Shown here one piece after another: positions 23,111-23,983 of a stretch of DNA of 23,983 nt. The notes under the pieces are model-generated. The model was given only the letters and a program-made list of their open reading frames with translations, ran no database searches and was not told where the DNA came from. Origin of the DNA: a virus; IMG/VR virus record IMGVR_UViG_3300032299_000147, positions 1-23,983 of that record. The stretch is one strand, 5' to 3'. How positions within the stretch are numbered: position 1 is the first letter of the stretch; each line of letters begins with the position of its first letter. The position numbers and the translations under genes are program-made.

Positions 23111-23594
23111 CAGCTTTTAGAGCTTCTTGTTCATCTGCACTGTCCATTAGTGCGTCTTGAAATTTATAATTCTCAATATCTTCATGTAACAAATAAGTTC
23201 TTACATTGAAGTTTGGGCAAGTCTTATGTTCATTAAGTTCATAATGACCAACTATTCTTGCTTCAGGATATTTAAGAACAAGTTCAGCTAATAATTTTTT
23301 TAAGCTATCCCATTGTTCTGCTGTAAAGTTATCAGTGTTTTTATTATCCTCAGATAATCCGCCAACTAAACAGACACTTGTTGAACAATGATTATAACCT
23401 TCACAATGAGCTTGTAATTCATCATCACCTCTGCCCTGTTCTATAGTTCCATCTCTTTTAATTACTCTTGCATAACCTATCTGTAACCAACCTCTAGCTC
23501 TGTGCCATTGGTCAATAGTTTTTGCTGTGACATTCATTGAAGGTTTAGATAATGAGCAATGTATAACAATGTATTTAGTTTCTTTTCTAGCCAT
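23100..23594 (-). CDS. 3.5: N-acetylmuramoyl-L-alanine amidase (T7 lysozyme, gp3.5-like)
   Basis: This 164-residue zinc amidase cuts the amide bond between muramic acid and the peptide stem. The Zn ligands H12 (VIHCS), H117 (VGHYE) and C126 (KTCPNF), catalytic-site Y41 and K124, and H63 in AHCEGYNH all match T7 lysozyme H17, H122, C130, Y46, K128 and H68. In T7 the same protein binds and inhibits the phage RNA polymerase and helps switch to late promoters. The N-terminal MARK-ETKY is short but similar, so that role is possible. The C-terminus is about 15 residues longer and acidic. ATG 23594 has AGGAGA upstream and overlaps endonuclease I by 8 bases. There is no signal peptide, so a holin is needed for access to the wall. 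Confidence 0.95.
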   Translation of the reverse strand: MARKETKYIVIHCSLSKPSMNVTAKTIDQWHRARGWLQIGYARVIKRDGTIEQGRGDDELQAHCEGYNHCSTSVCLVGGLSEDNKNTDNFTAEQWDSLKKLLAELVLKYPEARIVGHYELNEHKTCPNFNVRTYLLHEDIENYKFQDALMDSADEQEALKAGEL

Positions 23595-23983
23595 TTTGTT
23601 TCTCCTGAATTTCTTTTAACCATTCATTTGGAAATGGTTTCTTTGTTGTTGCTATGCAGTGATATTTAAAACCAAATAGTTCACACCATTTCCCATAGGT
23701 AGTTTGAGATTTCTTCCCAATCTTTGTTTTAGAATTTGAAAAGATAAATCTTAAATCTAACTCAGGGTGTTGCTCTTTGATTAATCTATGTTTTTTTCTA
23801 TCTGCTGAATTGAAAGCACCTTTAGTTTCTATAAGAACTTTATTAATAGGAAAATCTACTGTGTAAGTTTTCTTCTGTTCAGGCATAGAGTAAGTAATCT
23901 TAACTCCTTCATAAACAAATTTTATTTTGTTATTATTTAAGAAATTGTAAACTACTTCCTCTAAACCAGATTTAAGAAATACT
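23587..23983 (-). CDS. 3: Endonuclease I, Holliday junction resolvase (T7 gp3-like; 5' end beyond the window)
   Basis: The frame is open to the right edge; the first ATG inside the window (23886) is internal. Upstream of it the frame reads FLKSGLEEVVYNFL and KIKFVYEGVKITYSMP, which match T7 endonuclease I FRSGLEDKVSKQL and GIKFEYEEWKVPYVIP. So about 32 residues before that Met belong to the enzyme and roughly a dozen more are missing beyond the edge. The four catalytic residues of T7 (E20, D55, E65, K67) are all present: SGLEE, TYTVDF and IETKG. Further matches are DRKKHRLIKEQHPELDLRFIFS and NEWLKE. It resolves branched DNA before packaging and helps break host DNA. It overlaps the amidase gene by 8 bases. 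Confidence 0.95.
   Translation of the reverse strand, partial: VFLKSGLEEVVYNFLNNNKIKFVYEGVKITYSMPEQKKTYTVDFPINKVLIETKGAFNSADRKKHRLIKEQHPELDLRFIFSNSKTKIGKKSQTTYGKWCELFGFKYHCIATTKKPFPNEWLKEIQEKQNG

Noticed and set aside
1-23983. CRISPR array, tRNA, rRNA, insertion sequence or attachment site
   Set aside because: I saw no direct repeats with spacers, no cloverleaf-like GC-rich segment, no transposase or integrase and no convincing att core. The DNA is nearly filled with phage genes.

Overview
The window is one continuous piece of a T7-like podovirus genome (Autographiviridae type). Every supported gene lies on the minus strand, so transcription runs from the right edge to the left. By eye the DNA is strongly AT-rich (roughly 30% G+C), genes are packed with overlaps or gaps of a few bases, and the gene order is T7-like. 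This combination resembles marine pelagiphages of the HTVC011P/HTVC019P kind that infect SAR11 bacteria. That host assignment is inference: no host-specific gene was found in the window.

Replication and nucleotide metabolism (23983 down to about 17371): endonuclease I (cut by the right edge), N-acetylmuramoyl-L-alanine amidase (T7 gp3.5 type), primase-helicase (gp4), a small unknown gene, a small membrane-protein gene broken at a run of nine T, family A DNA polymerase (gp5), a PD-(D/E)XK-like gene, two small unknown genes, the 5'-3' exonuclease (gp6) and a DUF6378-like gene. Together they resolve branched DNA, degrade host DNA, prime, unwind and copy the phage genome, and loosen or lyse the wall.

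Structural region (17337 down to 1): an unknown small gene, a gp7.3-like protein, portal (gp8), scaffold (gp9), an HNH-like small protein, a putative holin, a 217-base control region with a T3/T7-like late promoter, major capsid protein (gp10), a terminator-like hairpin, tail tubular proteins A and B (gp11, gp12), a gp13-like protein, internal virion proteins gp14, gp15 and gp16, the tail fiber (gp17) and the start of a second fiber-like gene cut by the left edge. RNA polymerase, ssDNA-binding protein and both terminase genes are not seen and probably lie outside the window.

Most noteworthy: (1) a membrane-protein gene whose frame continues only after a -1 shift at a U UUU UUA heptamer; (2) a promoter candidate sharing CTCACTA-N-AG with T3 and T7 promoters ahead of the capsid gene; (3) an internal start with its own ribosome binding site in the primase-helicase gene, parallel to T7 gp4B; (4) a polymerase with a much reduced thioredoxin-binding loop next to a helicase without an acidic tail; (5) several small genes (55-59 codons) that simple length cut-offs would miss.
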